A stretch of 64,000 nt of DNA from positions 1,333,374 through 1,397,373 of the forward strand of contig JAFLYY010000001.1 in the NCBI GenBank assembly GCA_029785825.1. Direction: 5' to 3'. The position numbers were made by a program, and so were the translations under genes. This stretch comes from Nitrososphaerota archaeon (GTDB taxonomy: Archaea; Thermoproteota; Nitrososphaeria; Nitrososphaerales; Gagatemarchaeaceae). Below the pieces are notes generated by a model. That model was not told the DNA's origin, did not search any database, and worked only from the letters and a program-made list of their open reading frames with translations. Below are positions 6,475 to 13,945 of this stretch, in pieces (the stretch's first letter is position 1; the number at the start of each line of letters is the position of its first letter).

Positions 6475-7487
6475 TTCTCCAGTGTCTCAGACTGGGCTGC
6501 CTTGGTAGAGTGTACCCTGGCTATGGCCGCCTCCACCCGGTCCCTAGAGAAGGAGTGCTCCCCCACTAGGAAGGAGATCACCCTTTCCCTGTCGAGGGGT
6601 TTCCAGACCGGTTGTACTCCCTTGACAGACGGGGCGTCGAGGTATAGCTTCCTTATCGCCGCGTAGTCGACCGCCTCCAGCGGCTTGCTGAGCTCCCTGA
6701 CTTCTTCGAGCTTCCCGTACTTCTTCAGGTACTTCAAGGCGGTAGCCGGACCGACCCCCTCGAACCCGTCCGGGTTGAAGTCGGTCCCAAGGAGTATCGC
6801 GTAGTCGACGAGCTGCTCGCGGGTCAGCCCCGTCGATTCGAGCACAGAAGACAGGGTTATCCTTTCTGGCACGACGTTGATCACGATCCCCTTGCTCGGG
6901 AGCCGCCTCTTCCCCGAAATCGTGACGTTGCGGACGAGGACTGGGGCGCCGAAGACCAGCGAGTCGTGGTCCTGGGACGCCACCGCACCCACCGACCCTT
7001 CGATCGCCATGACGGAAGCCTGCGCTTCCCCTTCCGACGGCGCATCCACCCAGGGGATCCCCATGGCGTCCAGGAGCTCCTTGGCGTCAGCAACCATGTC
7101 CCGCCTGAGGACGGTGGAGGCTTCGGCGTACTTCCTGGCCTGGGCCACCTCTCCCGCCTGTAGGGCCCGGAGATACTTGTCCTTCGCTTCGCGCCTCGCT
7201 TCGGAGCGGCGCCTGATCTCCTCCATCTTGAGCTCCGGCGGCTTCCCGTCGAAGACGTAGACCAGCTTCATCCCAAGTTCGAGCAGGTTCACGTTCCTGT
7301 AGAAGAGGCCCGAGATGTGCGAAGTCACCCTCCCCTGGGAGTCCTTCAGGTGACCCCCGTCCATGCCGCGGATTATCGCTAGGAACTGGTAGAGGGTGTT
7401 ATAGCCGTCGACCGCGAGCTTCCACCCGGATATGTCTTCCAGCTGTATCTTCTCGCGTGGAATGGAGTCCCCGAAGTCGACGCCCAC
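6462..7487 (-). CDS. fen1: Flap endonuclease 1
   Basis: Structure-specific 5' nuclease that removes flaps during Okazaki fragment maturation and repair. The N-terminal region (WKLAVDGYNTLYQFL), metal-binding YVFDGKPPELK and DAPSEGEAQAS, QDHDSLVFGA, and the H3TH region LLGTDFNPDGFEGVGP are all present. The C-terminal QSETLEKWFG is a PCNA-binding PIP box. Length 341 is normal. The start is GTG at 7485-7487. A palindromic TATA (CCGATATATCGG) lies about 25 nt upstream. Confidence 0.96.
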   Translation of the reverse strand: MGVDFGDSIPREKIQLEDISGWKLAVDGYNTLYQFLAIIRGMDGGHLKDSQGRVTSHISGLFYRNVNLLELGMKLVYVFDGKPPELKMEEIRRRSEARREAKDKYLRALQAGEVAQARKYAEASTVLRRDMVADAKELLDAMGIPWVDAPSEGEAQASVMAIEGSVGAVASQDHDSLVFGAPVLVRNVTISGKRRLPSKGIVINVVPERITLSSVLESTGLTREQLVDYAILLGTDFNPDGFEGVGPATALKYLKKYGKLEEVRELSKPLEAVDYAAIRKLYLDAPSVKGVQPVWKPLDRERVISFLVGEHSFSRDRVEAAIARVHSTKAAQSETLEKWFG

Positions 7488-7509
7488 GCTTTAGCTCGCC
7501 TCGGCCCGG

Positions 7510-7523
7510 CCGATATATCGGTT
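7510..7523 (-). promoter_or_regulatory. Palindromic TATA promoter of fen1
   Basis: On the minus strand it reads AACCGATATATCGG, a 12-bp palindrome centred about 28 nt before the fen1 GTG, with an AACC that could act as BRE. The same 13-bp core (CGATATATCGGTT on the plus strand) recurs upstream of serA. Confidence 0.55.
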
Positions 7524-7526
7524 AGG

Positions 7527-7775
7527 TCACTCAGCCATGCGGGGCATCCGAAGCTCCTCTAGGGGCTTCTCCTGGAACTCTATCCGCCTTTTGTCCTTGG
7601 ACACCCACCTTATGGAAATGAGGCCGAGGATTTCAAGCTGCATGAGCACCTTGTCAAGCTCGTTCGGAGAGCACTTGCTTCCGTTCTTGTTCAGCGCCTC
7701 CAGGAGTTCGGAGTCCGTCGCGTTCTTCTTCTCCTTGATCCACTCGAATGCTGCATATCTGAGAGGGTATCTCAT
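7527..7775 (-). CDS. Small winged-helix-type hypothetical protein
   Basis: 82 residues, MRYPLRYAAFEWIKEKK followed by SELLEALNKNG, LDKVLMQLEILGLISIRWV and a basic wing (KDKRRIEF). The pattern of three helices and a two-stranded wing fits a DNA-binding winged helix. ATG at 7773-7775 was chosen; a GTG 9 nt upstream is in frame. A strong TATA box sits about 50 nt upstream. It is likely a conserved archaeal regulator, but I cannot name it. Confidence 0.65.
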   Translation of the reverse strand: MRYPLRYAAFEWIKEKKNATDSELLEALNKNGSKCSPNELDKVLMQLEILGLISIRWVSKDKRRIEFQEKPLEELRMPRMAE

Positions 7776-7822
7776 GAAATCCACACCGCTGTAGAAACGG
7801 CGTGTTCAGGGTGCCCCCGGCG

Positions 7823-7832
7823 GTATAAAAGG
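7823..7832 (-). promoter_or_regulatory. TATA box for the winged-helix gene
   Basis: Minus-strand CCTTTTATAC is close to the archaeal TATA consensus and lies in the spacer between the aEF-1beta stop and the winged-helix start, about 50 nt before the chosen ATG. Confidence 0.6.
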
Positions 7833-7850
7833 TATCAGTCGATGGCAGGG

Positions 7851-8147
7851 TCAGGACGGCGGCTGCGGTGGGAGTTTGCTAGACATCCGGCTCACCCCTG
7901 TCACCTCGTACTGGCTCACAAGAGGAGCCTTGGAAACCGCGTCTTCGATCCTGTCAACCACGCCTTCCTCTTCCGGCGCGACCACGTCGACGATGACGGC
8001 CGACAGCCCGAAGGCTATGGGCTCGACCCTCTGGCTTTTGATGCGGGCGGGTTCCGGGAGGTGGGCTGCGACCGAATCGGTGAGCTTCTGAAGGTCGGTC
8101 GCAGGGTCCTCAGGAAGGAGCTTGATTCTGATCAGGTAGGAACCCAA
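7851..8147 (-). CDS. aef1B: Elongation factor 1-beta (aEF-1beta)
   Basis: Guanine-nucleotide exchange factor for aEF-1alpha. The 98-residue protein has the ferredoxin-like family fold: YLIRIKLLPEDPATDL at the start, ARIKSQRVEPIAFGLSAVIV in the middle and VSQYEVTGVSRM at the end. The start is TTG at 8145-8147. It follows the zinc-ribbon gene by 12 nt, a pairing common in archaea and indicating one operon. Confidence 0.93.
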   Translation of the reverse strand: MGSYLIRIKLLPEDPATDLQKLTDSVAAHLPEPARIKSQRVEPIAFGLSAVIVDVVAPEEEGVVDRIEDAVSKAPLVSQYEVTGVSRMSSKLPPQPPS

Positions 8148-8159
8148 CGGGCGCGCCTC

Positions 8160-8342
8160 CTAAGGCCCTTCGAAGCCGCAGTTGACGCATTTGTATCTCC
8201 TGGAGAACTTCCTGCATTTTTCCGAGCGCCAGATGACTGTCTCGTGGCAGCTCGGGCAGCTGAAGTGGACGGCCCTCTCGGCAGGCTTGATGGGCCTGTT
8301 GCATGAATTACAGAGGGGGAGCGTCACCGTGCCCTGGGACAT
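8160..8342 (-). CDS. Zn-ribbon RNA-binding protein, translation-associated
   Basis: 60 residues with CNSCNRPI, FSCPSCHE and YKCVNCGFEG, i.e. several CxxC knuckles. It matches the archaeal family of predicted Zn-ribbon RNA-binding proteins that is regularly encoded next to aEF-1beta, as here. The start is ATG. A role in translation is inferred from the conserved neighbourhood. Confidence 0.85.
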   Translation of the reverse strand: MSQGTVTLPLCNSCNRPIKPAERAVHFSCPSCHETVIWRSEKCRKFSRRYKCVNCGFEGP

Positions 8343-8387
8343 TTCTTAAGGTCCCCTCCCGCCCCGGCAGATATAGGTTGCTGAAAC

Positions 8388-8711
8388 GGGCTCTGTTAAC
8401 TTGATTTTGGTTCAAGGTTCTCCCTGTTAACCGACTGGTGTTCCCTCCTAACCCAAAGACCCGGATGGCTCCGCCGCTGACAGTCACGATTAGCCCAAGG
8501 GCGGGGACAGACCGACTAGGCAAGACCGCCTTGAGTTTCACAAACCACAACTCCGCCGATAACGACGATGATCAGCCGAATGGTTGCCCCCCACCGGTCA
8601 AAACTCGGTTGGCTCAAATGCCCCCTCTCTCCTCCTTCAGACCATTTGAAGCGTGGGCCGTTAACCACGCCGGGGCCGGACAAGTCGGCCAAAGACGGGT
8701 TAACAGAGCCC
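8388..8711. repeat. 324-bp segment bounded by perfect 13-bp inverted repeats (MITE-like)
   Basis: GGGCTCTGTTAAC at 8388-8400 is exactly inverted as GTTAACAGAGCCC at 8699-8711. Inside each arm, partial similarity continues (a TTTGG about 6 nt in, then another GTTAAC). The arms are flanked by near-identical 9-mers TGAAACGGG (8382-8390) and TGGAACGGG (8712-8720) that overlap the repeat ends. No convincing gene lies inside; frames here are short and change between strands. It fills the otherwise empty 385-bp gap between the Zn-ribbon gene and the lipid reductase. A non-autonomous mobile element is one explanation. Confidence 0.5.
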
Positions 8712-8727
8712 TGGAACGGGGCGGGTC

Positions 8728-9876
8728 TCACCCCTCCACGAGGAGCGACCTGACCTCCGCCGAGGCCACGACCCTGGCGATCCTGAGAAGCCCTCCCACT
8801 CCCAAGGCGCCAAGCAGGGCGGTTGCGTGGAAGTCGAAGTCGGTCTGCGAGAGCCTCAGGACCAGCTTCGGGGTCGCCAACGATGTGAAGACCGCCTCGA
8901 GGTCGGAGTCGGAGAGCTTCTCGAAGACCCCGCGGAGCCTCAGCATGGCCTTCATCTCCTTCAGGAAGGCAACCTCCCATTCCCTCTGATACCGTTCGAG
9001 CAGCGCGGGCTTGTCCTGTTCGATGCTGGCGCAGGCCCATTTGGCCGCCATCACGGCCCCGGCGATGGAAGTCATGATCCCCCCCGCCGTGGTAGGCTTG
9101 ACCTGGCCCGCCGACTCTCCCACGTATATCTTCCTCCCTTCCACGAAGTCCGCGGCTGGCCCTCCGACATAGATCGGCGCCGTGACCCGCCTCAGCACGT
9201 TGAAGCTCCTCCCGGCGAGGAACCCTTCGAGGGCTTTGTAGGGGCTCACCCCGTATCCCGCGGCTCCCACCTTCGCCCTGTGCCCTCCGAAGGGGATGAC
9301 CCAGGCGAAGAACCCCGGATACCTTGCTGCGTCCACGAAGACCTCTACGACGTGTTCCCTTATCCAGTCCCCCTCCAGCTCGTACTTGGCCGCAGGGATT
9401 ATGCCTCGACGGGGGCTTGACGCCGGTCCCGTGGCGTCCACGAAGAGCTTCGAAATCACCTTTTCCCCCCCTACCGAGACTTCCATCCGGTCTCCTTTCT
9501 GCTCCGCCCTGGCGACGCGCGTTCGGAGGGACACCACGGCCCCGTTCCTTTCAGCCGACGCCGCGACTTCCTTGTCAAACGCGCTCCTGTCCAAGACGAC
9601 GACGTCGAGGGCCGTGGCGTTGACGGCGAAATGCCTCCCCGAAGGGGAGTGGAACACCGCCGAGAAGATCTTGTTCTGCACAGACGCCGGTCCCGGAGGG
9701 TAGCCGTACTTGCGCAGGCCCCTGAGGCTCACCAGGCCGTCGCACTTCTCAGGCTCTCCTATCTCAGGGTGCTCCTCGGCCACGAGGACCTTCGCCCCCC
9801 TCTTCGCCGCTTCGGAAGCAAAAGCCAGGCCGGCGACGCTCCCGCCGGCGACCACCACGTCGTACTCGTTGGTCAC
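8728..9876 (-). CDS. Geranylgeranyl reductase family flavoprotein
   Basis: FAD-dependent reductase of the family that saturates geranylgeranyl chains of archaeal membrane lipids. The N-terminal VVAGGSVAGLAFASEAAKRG binds FAD. EPEKCDGLVS is the family Cys-containing segment, and GESAGQVKPTTAGGIMTSI is the second FAD motif. Length 382 is typical. Family members act on digeranylgeranylglycerophospholipid or on quinone side chains, so the exact substrate is inferred. The start is GTG at 9874-9876. The G1P dehydrogenase at 36.6-37.7 kb supplies the same lipid pathway. Confidence 0.85.
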   Translation of the reverse strand: MTNEYDVVVAGGSVAGLAFASEAAKRGAKVLVAEEHPEIGEPEKCDGLVSLRGLRKYGYPPGPASVQNKIFSAVFHSPSGRHFAVNATALDVVVLDRSAFDKEVAASAERNGAVVSLRTRVARAEQKGDRMEVSVGGEKVISKLFVDATGPASSPRRGIIPAAKYELEGDWIREHVVEVFVDAARYPGFFAWVIPFGGHRAKVGAAGYGVSPYKALEGFLAGRSFNVLRRVTAPIYVGGPAADFVEGRKIYVGESAGQVKPTTAGGIMTSIAGAVMAAKWACASIEQDKPALLERYQREWEVAFLKEMKAMLRLRGVFEKLSDSDLEAVFTSLATPKLVLRLSQTDFDFHATALLGALGVGGLLRIARVVASAEVRSLLVEG

Positions 9877-9935
9877 GTCCCAGGACTTTACAAAGCCTTA
9901 ACCAGACTCGTAATAACCATTGGCAAACGCCGTCA

Positions 9936-10280
9936 ATGAAGCAGGTCATAGTCGTGAGGTCGGACCTCAAGATGGGGAAGGGGAAGATCGCGGCACAGGT
10001 CGCGCACGCGTCGCTTTCAGCAGCCGAGATGGCTCAGCGGAAGCCCGCTTGGTATGAGGTCTGGAAGGAGGAAGGGCAGGCGAAGGTGGTGTTGAGGACC
10101 CAGTCCGAAGCAGAGCTCCGAGAGCTGTTTCAGAGGGCGAGGCGCGCTGGGCTCCCGGCGGCCCTGGTAGAGGACAGGGGGCTGACCCAGGTTGAGCCCG
10201 GGACAGTCACCTGCCTGGGGATCGGACCGGGGCCCGACGGAGAGATTGACGAGATAACCGGGAACCTCAGGCTGCTATGA
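9936..10280 (+). CDS. pth2: Peptidyl-tRNA hydrolase, archaeal/eukaryotic type (Pth2)
   Basis: Releases peptide from peptidyl-tRNA dropped by ribosomes. The 114-residue protein has the family start KQVIVVRSDLKMGKGKIAAQ, VAHASLSAAE, and the later LVEDRGLTQVEPGTVTCLGI and GPGPDGEID segments. Its stop overlaps the TruD start by 4 nt (ATGA), so the two are translationally coupled. Confidence 0.96.
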   Translation: MKQVIVVRSDLKMGKGKIAAQVAHASLSAAEMAQRKPAWYEVWKEEGQAKVVLRTQSEAELRELFQRARRAGLPAALVEDRGLTQVEPGTVTCLGIGPGPDGEIDEITGNLRLL

Positions 10281-11491
10281 CCGAGCCCCCGACGGCGGAA
10301 AGAGCGGTGGGGATGGAGCTCTATGCTACTCCAGGGCCGCCCTGCGCAGGCCGCGCGAAGGTCACGCCGGGAGACTTCAGGGTCGAGGAAGTCATCGGCG
10401 CGGAAGGGCTGGAACGCGAGTGGAGCGCCGGGAAGTACCCGCTCTATCGGGTGGAGAAACGATCCATAGACACGATGCACATGGCGAGAGAGCTAGCTTC
10501 GGGGCTGAAGAGCAGGGTCAGCTACGGAGGGATGAAGGACAGCAGGGCCGTCGCGGTCCAATACGTCACCCCTACGAGCCTCAGATCATCTCGTCCCGCG
10601 CACGTGGAGGGGGCGAGGTATGAAGCCTCGCTCGTAGGGTACCTCCCCAGGCCGCTTTCCCGCTCCTCTGTGATCGCGAACAAGTTCGAGGTGGTCCTCA
10701 GGGACTGTTGCAGGGAGATCGGCGAGAGGGTCGCCGAGGCGCTCCGACTGGCCGAGGCCAGAGAGCTCCCCAACTACTATGGTCTGCAGAGGTTCGGAGC
10801 GACGAGCCCCGGCACCCATTCGATAGGAAGGGCGATGGTGAAGGGAGATTTCGAAGGCGCCGTCAACCTGCTCATCGGCAAGGGAACGAAAGGCGAGGAA
10901 GACGCTCCCCTCCCAAAAGGCAAAGACATGGAGACGAGGGTCTCGAAGGCGGTTGCGTCTCACCCTGGCGAATGGGTCAGGGCTCTGAGGGCGGTCCCCG
11001 TCAGCCTGCGCAGGCTCTACGTGCAGGCGTACCAGTCGTACATTTTCAACAAGGCCCTCAGCACGGCCCTGAAAAGGGGCGAAGACCTCTCGGGGTGCCG
11101 GCGGGGGGACAACTGGGCGTCTTGTGGGGAGAACGGCCTCCTGCTGTCGAAGGTGAGAGGGGTCAAGGAGGACCCGATCGCAGATGCTGTGCCGCTGATT
11201 CAGATGCCTGGATATGCCTACCGCGACTATGGGTCGCGGTTCGACGCGTGCACGGGCGAAGCGCTGAAAGCAGAGGGGGTCATCCCCGCCCAGTTCTACC
11301 TGAAGGAGATGCAGGAAGCCTCGTCAGAGGGCGGGTTCAGAAGGCCCCACCTGGCCGTAAGGGATGCCAAGTGGGACGTCCAAGAAGGGACTGTGAAGCT
11401 GAGCTTCACGCTTGCGCGGGGTCAGTATGCCACAGTCCTCCTTCGCGAGATGCTGAAACCCCAGGACCCGGCGGCATCTGGGCTCTTCTAG
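10277..11491 (+). CDS. truD: tRNA pseudouridine synthase D
   Basis: Makes pseudouridine in tRNA (position 13 in the family prototype). Seen: KVTPGDFRVEEVIG at the N-terminus, YGGMKDSRAVAVQYV with the catalytic aspartate, the NYYGLQRFG motif, and the C-terminal insertion module ending ARGQYATVLLREM. 404 residues, normal for archaeal TruD. It forms an operon with pth2. Confidence 0.95.
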   Translation: MTEPPTAERAVGMELYATPGPPCAGRAKVTPGDFRVEEVIGAEGLEREWSAGKYPLYRVEKRSIDTMHMARELASGLKSRVSYGGMKDSRAVAVQYVTPTSLRSSRPAHVEGARYEASLVGYLPRPLSRSSVIANKFEVVLRDCCREIGERVAEALRLAEARELPNYYGLQRFGATSPGTHSIGRAMVKGDFEGAVNLLIGKGTKGEEDAPLPKGKDMETRVSKAVASHPGEWVRALRAVPVSLRRLYVQAYQSYIFNKALSTALKRGEDLSGCRRGDNWASCGENGLLLSKVRGVKEDPIADAVPLIQMPGYAYRDYGSRFDACTGEALKAEGVIPAQFYLKEMQEASSEGGFRRPHLAVRDAKWDVQEGTVKLSFTLARGQYATVLLREMLKPQDPAASGLF

Positions 11492-11500
11492 CCCCGAACC

Positions 11501-11510
11501 CTTATACAGG
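11501..11510 (+). promoter_or_regulatory. TATA box for the FNR gene
   Basis: CTTATACAGG lies about 30 nt before the ATG of the flavoprotein gene, just after the truD stop, giving a near-leaderless mRNA. Confidence 0.5.
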
Positions 11511-11536
11511 GTTCAGGGGGGCCAGCCAAAACGCCC

Positions 11537-12532
11537 ATGCCTGACGACGTTTATGACATCACCATAATCGGCGCGGGTCCCAGCGGCCTCTTCGCGACAT
11601 TCTATGCCGGACTGCGGCAGATGAAGACCAAGCTGATCGACGCGCTCGAAGAGCCGGGAGGCCAGGTGGCGGTCTTGTACCCAGAGAAGTACGTCTTCGA
11701 CGCGCCTGGCTTCGCAAAGGTGCTCGCGAAAGACCTCGTGAAGAACCTAGTGGAGCAGGCCTTCCAGTACAATCCGACCGTGGTCCTTGGAGAGAGGGTG
11801 ATGACCCTGCGCAGGGACAACGGACTGATCGAGCTCGGAACGGACAAAGGGACGACCCACGTTTCGAAGGCGGTCCTGATCGCGGCAGGCGTCGGAGCAT
11901 TCTCCCCCAACAGGCTTGACGCCCAGGGCGCCTCGGACTACGAAGGGAAGGGAGTGTACTACTTCGTCAAAGACAAGAGCGCCTTCAGCGGGAAGAGGCT
12001 CCTTGTCGTTGGCGGTGGGAATTCGGCCGTGGACTGGGCGCTGAACATACAGGGGATCGCCAAGAAGATCACGCTGGTCCACAGGAGGGACGTGTTCAGG
12101 GCCCATGAGGGGAGCGTTTCCGAGCTTATGAAGTCGGGGTGCGACGTACGGCTCTTCCACGAGGTCAAGAGCGTAGAGGGAGACGGGTCGAAGGTCACTC
12201 AGGCGGTCATATTCGACAACCGGACGAAGGCAGAGGAGACGATCGACGTCGACGCGATACTGGTCAACATAGGGTTCCGGGCGGACCTGGGGCCCATCAA
12301 GGACTGGGGGCTGCAGATAGATGGGAGAGAGATCAGTGCGAACGGGAAGATGGAAACGAGCATCCCTGGGGTGTTCGTCTCAGGAGACATAGCGGGACCT
12401 CTGGACGGCGTGAAGCTCAACCTTATCGCGACCGGGTTCGCCCAGGCGGCCACGGCGGTGAACGTCGCAAAGGCGTACACCGACCCTACCTCTAAGATAT
12501 TCCCAGGCCACAGCAGCGAGATGAAAGGGTAG
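11537..12532 (+). CDS. Ferredoxin/flavodoxin-NADP+ reductase, thioredoxin-reductase-like type
   Basis: 331 residues with two Rossmann motifs: IIGAGPSGLFATFYAGLRQ (FAD) and VVGGGNSAVDWAL (NADPH). A GVFVSGDIAG motif near the C-terminus completes the FAD site. The redox CxxC of true thioredoxin reductases is absent (VVGGGNSAVDWALNI carries no cysteines), which places it with the TrxR-like FNR group. It may exchange electrons with the ferredoxin encoded at 56 kb; that link is inference. The stop is 1 nt from the convergent L15e stop. Confidence 0.85.
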   Translation: MPDDVYDITIIGAGPSGLFATFYAGLRQMKTKLIDALEEPGGQVAVLYPEKYVFDAPGFAKVLAKDLVKNLVEQAFQYNPTVVLGERVMTLRRDNGLIELGTDKGTTHVSKAVLIAAGVGAFSPNRLDAQGASDYEGKGVYYFVKDKSAFSGKRLLVVGGGNSAVDWALNIQGIAKKITLVHRRDVFRAHEGSVSELMKSGCDVRLFHEVKSVEGDGSKVTQAVIFDNRTKAEETIDVDAILVNIGFRADLGPIKDWGLQIDGREISANGKMETSIPGVFVSGDIAGPLDGVKLNLIATGFAQAATAVNVAKAYTDPTSKIFPGHSSEMKG

Positions 12533-12533
12533 C

Positions 12534-12995
12534 CTAGTCCAGGATCCCGAGCACGCGCTTGTAGTTGTAGTCGGCCCTGATGGCCGGGTGCTCCGGGTCG
12601 ATCAGCACGCACTCATACCAGGCATGCATCCCGTCCTTCCACACCGGGTAGGAGCCCAAGACCTTCATGTTCGGATGCCTCTCCTGCACCCTCCTCTCGG
12701 CGACCTGCTGGGACGAGACCGCCGATTTTATCTTGAGGACCCCCATGTGCTTGGGTCTCCTCCCTGACGTGGGGCGCTGCTTCCTCATCCCGCCCCGCGA
12801 GACCCTCATCCTCACCACGATCACCCCTTCCTTCGCCTTGTAGCCCAGAGCCCTCGCCCGGTCGAGCCTCCAAGGGCGGTCCACCCTTAGGAGGGCGGGC
12901 TGCTTCCTCAACTCGACGGCCCTGGACCTCATGTCCCCTCCCTTCTCGTGGAGCACCTGCTGCCAGGTCTTGGAGATCCGAGCGTAGACGGGCAT
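12534..12995 (-). CDS. rpl15e: 50S ribosomal protein L15e
   Basis: 153 residues with the L15e pattern: RISKTWQQVLHEKGG, PWRLDRARALGYKAKEGV, VRVSRGGMRKQRPTSGRRPK-like basic block, and the C-terminal WYECVLIDPEHPAIRAD. It is a large-subunit protein found in archaea and eukaryotes. Single gene, no obvious operon partner; it faces FNR tail to tail. Confidence 0.97.
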   Translation of the reverse strand: MPVYARISKTWQQVLHEKGGDMRSRAVELRKQPALLRVDRPWRLDRARALGYKAKEGVIVVRMRVSRGGMRKQRPTSGRRPKHMGVLKIKSAVSSQQVAERRVQERHPNMKVLGSYPVWKDGMHAWYECVLIDPEHPAIRADYNYKRVLGILD

Positions 12996-13033
12996 TCGGA
13001 CGCCTCGTTCGCTGTCGGCAAATAAACGTTGAG

Positions 13034-13945
13034 TCAGCTCTTCGAAAAGAAGGCTCTGACCTTCTCCCCTACCACCACGATGGCGTTGGTCTGCGCCTCC
13101 TCGGTCTGGCCCCCTATGTGGGGTGTGAGTATGGTGTTGGGCGCCTTGAGTATGTCCCCCGTGGGTGGCTCTGCCTCAAAGACATCGAGGGCTGCGCCCC
13201 CGATTTTCCCTGCCGCGAGGGCCTTGGAGAGGGCGGCCTCGTCTATCACGCCTCCCCTAGAGGTGTTCACGACCACGCTCCCCCTCTTCATCCTTGCCAG
13301 CCTGGCGGCGCCGACCATCCCAACCGTTTCGGGAGTCATGGGGACGTGCAACGTGATGTAGTCAGACGAGGAGAAGAGCTCGTCCAGGGACACCGCCCTG
13401 GCTCCGACCGGAGAGAGCAGGTCAGGGGAGATGGGGATTACGTCGTACACGAGAACGGACATGCCCAGCGTCCTCCCGATCTCCGCTATCCGCCTTCCAA
13501 TCCTACCGAACCCGACTATGCCGAGGGTCCTCCCCTTCATCTCCCTCCCGACGAGGGCGTTCTTCTCCCACTTACCGGATTTCGTGCTGACGTCGGCTTC
13601 GACCAGCTTCCGGCTGAGGGCAAGCATCAGCAAGACCACGTGCTCAGCCACCGCCTCGACGAGGGACTCGGGACTGTTGACCACGGTCACCCCCTTCTCC
13701 TTCGCGTAGCTGACGTCTACGTTGTCGAGGCCGGTGCCGGGACGGGCGACCAGCTTGAGGCGCCCCGCCCTGTCGAGGACTTCCCGGTCAACCTTCGTCC
13801 TGCTCCTTACAATCAGCGCATCGTACTCCCCAGCCACGGTCAAGAGCTCGTCTCTGGTTATGTCAGGCCGGTAGTCCACCGTTATATCTGGGCCCAGCGA
13901 AAGCCGTTCGAGCTCGACGTGGTCGCAAATCAGTACCCTGACCAT
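13034..13945 (-). CDS. serA: D-3-phosphoglycerate dehydrogenase-like 2-hydroxyacid dehydrogenase
   Basis: Oxidises 3-phosphoglycerate in serine synthesis. NAD motif LGIVGFGRIGRRIAEIG, active-site ARPGTGLDNVDV, NTSRGGVIDE, and the catalytic His in TPHIGGQT are visible. At 303 residues it lacks the C-terminal ACT/ASB regulatory domains, so feedback control by serine is unlikely. Related glyoxylate or phosphonate reductases share these motifs, hence some uncertainty. The start overlaps the end of the upstream flavoprotein gene by 16 bp. Confidence 0.85.
   Translation of the reverse strand: MVRVLICDHVELERLSLGPDITVDYRPDITRDELLTVAGEYDALIVRSRTKVDREVLDRAGRLKLVARPGTGLDNVDVSYAKEKGVTVVNSPESLVEAVAEHVVLLMLALSRKLVEADVSTKSGKWEKNALVGREMKGRTLGIVGFGRIGRRIAEIGRTLGMSVLVYDVIPISPDLLSPVGARAVSLDELFSSSDYITLHVPMTPETVGMVGAARLARMKRGSVVVNTSRGGVIDEAALSKALAAGKIGGAALDVFEAEPPTGDILKAPNTILTPHIGGQTEEAQTNAIVVVGEKVRAFFSKS

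Noticed and set aside
8450-8640. Hydrophobic minus-strand stretches (TIRLIIVVIGGVVV; VPALGLIVTVSGG) suggesting a small membrane protein
   Set aside because: They lie in two different frames with no joint start, and the segment is better explained as the inside of the inverted-repeat element.
8438-8989. Plus-strand frame MFPPNPKTRMAPPLTVTISP and onwards
   Set aside because: It mostly overlaps the geranylgeranyl reductase gene antisense and has no recognisable motif.
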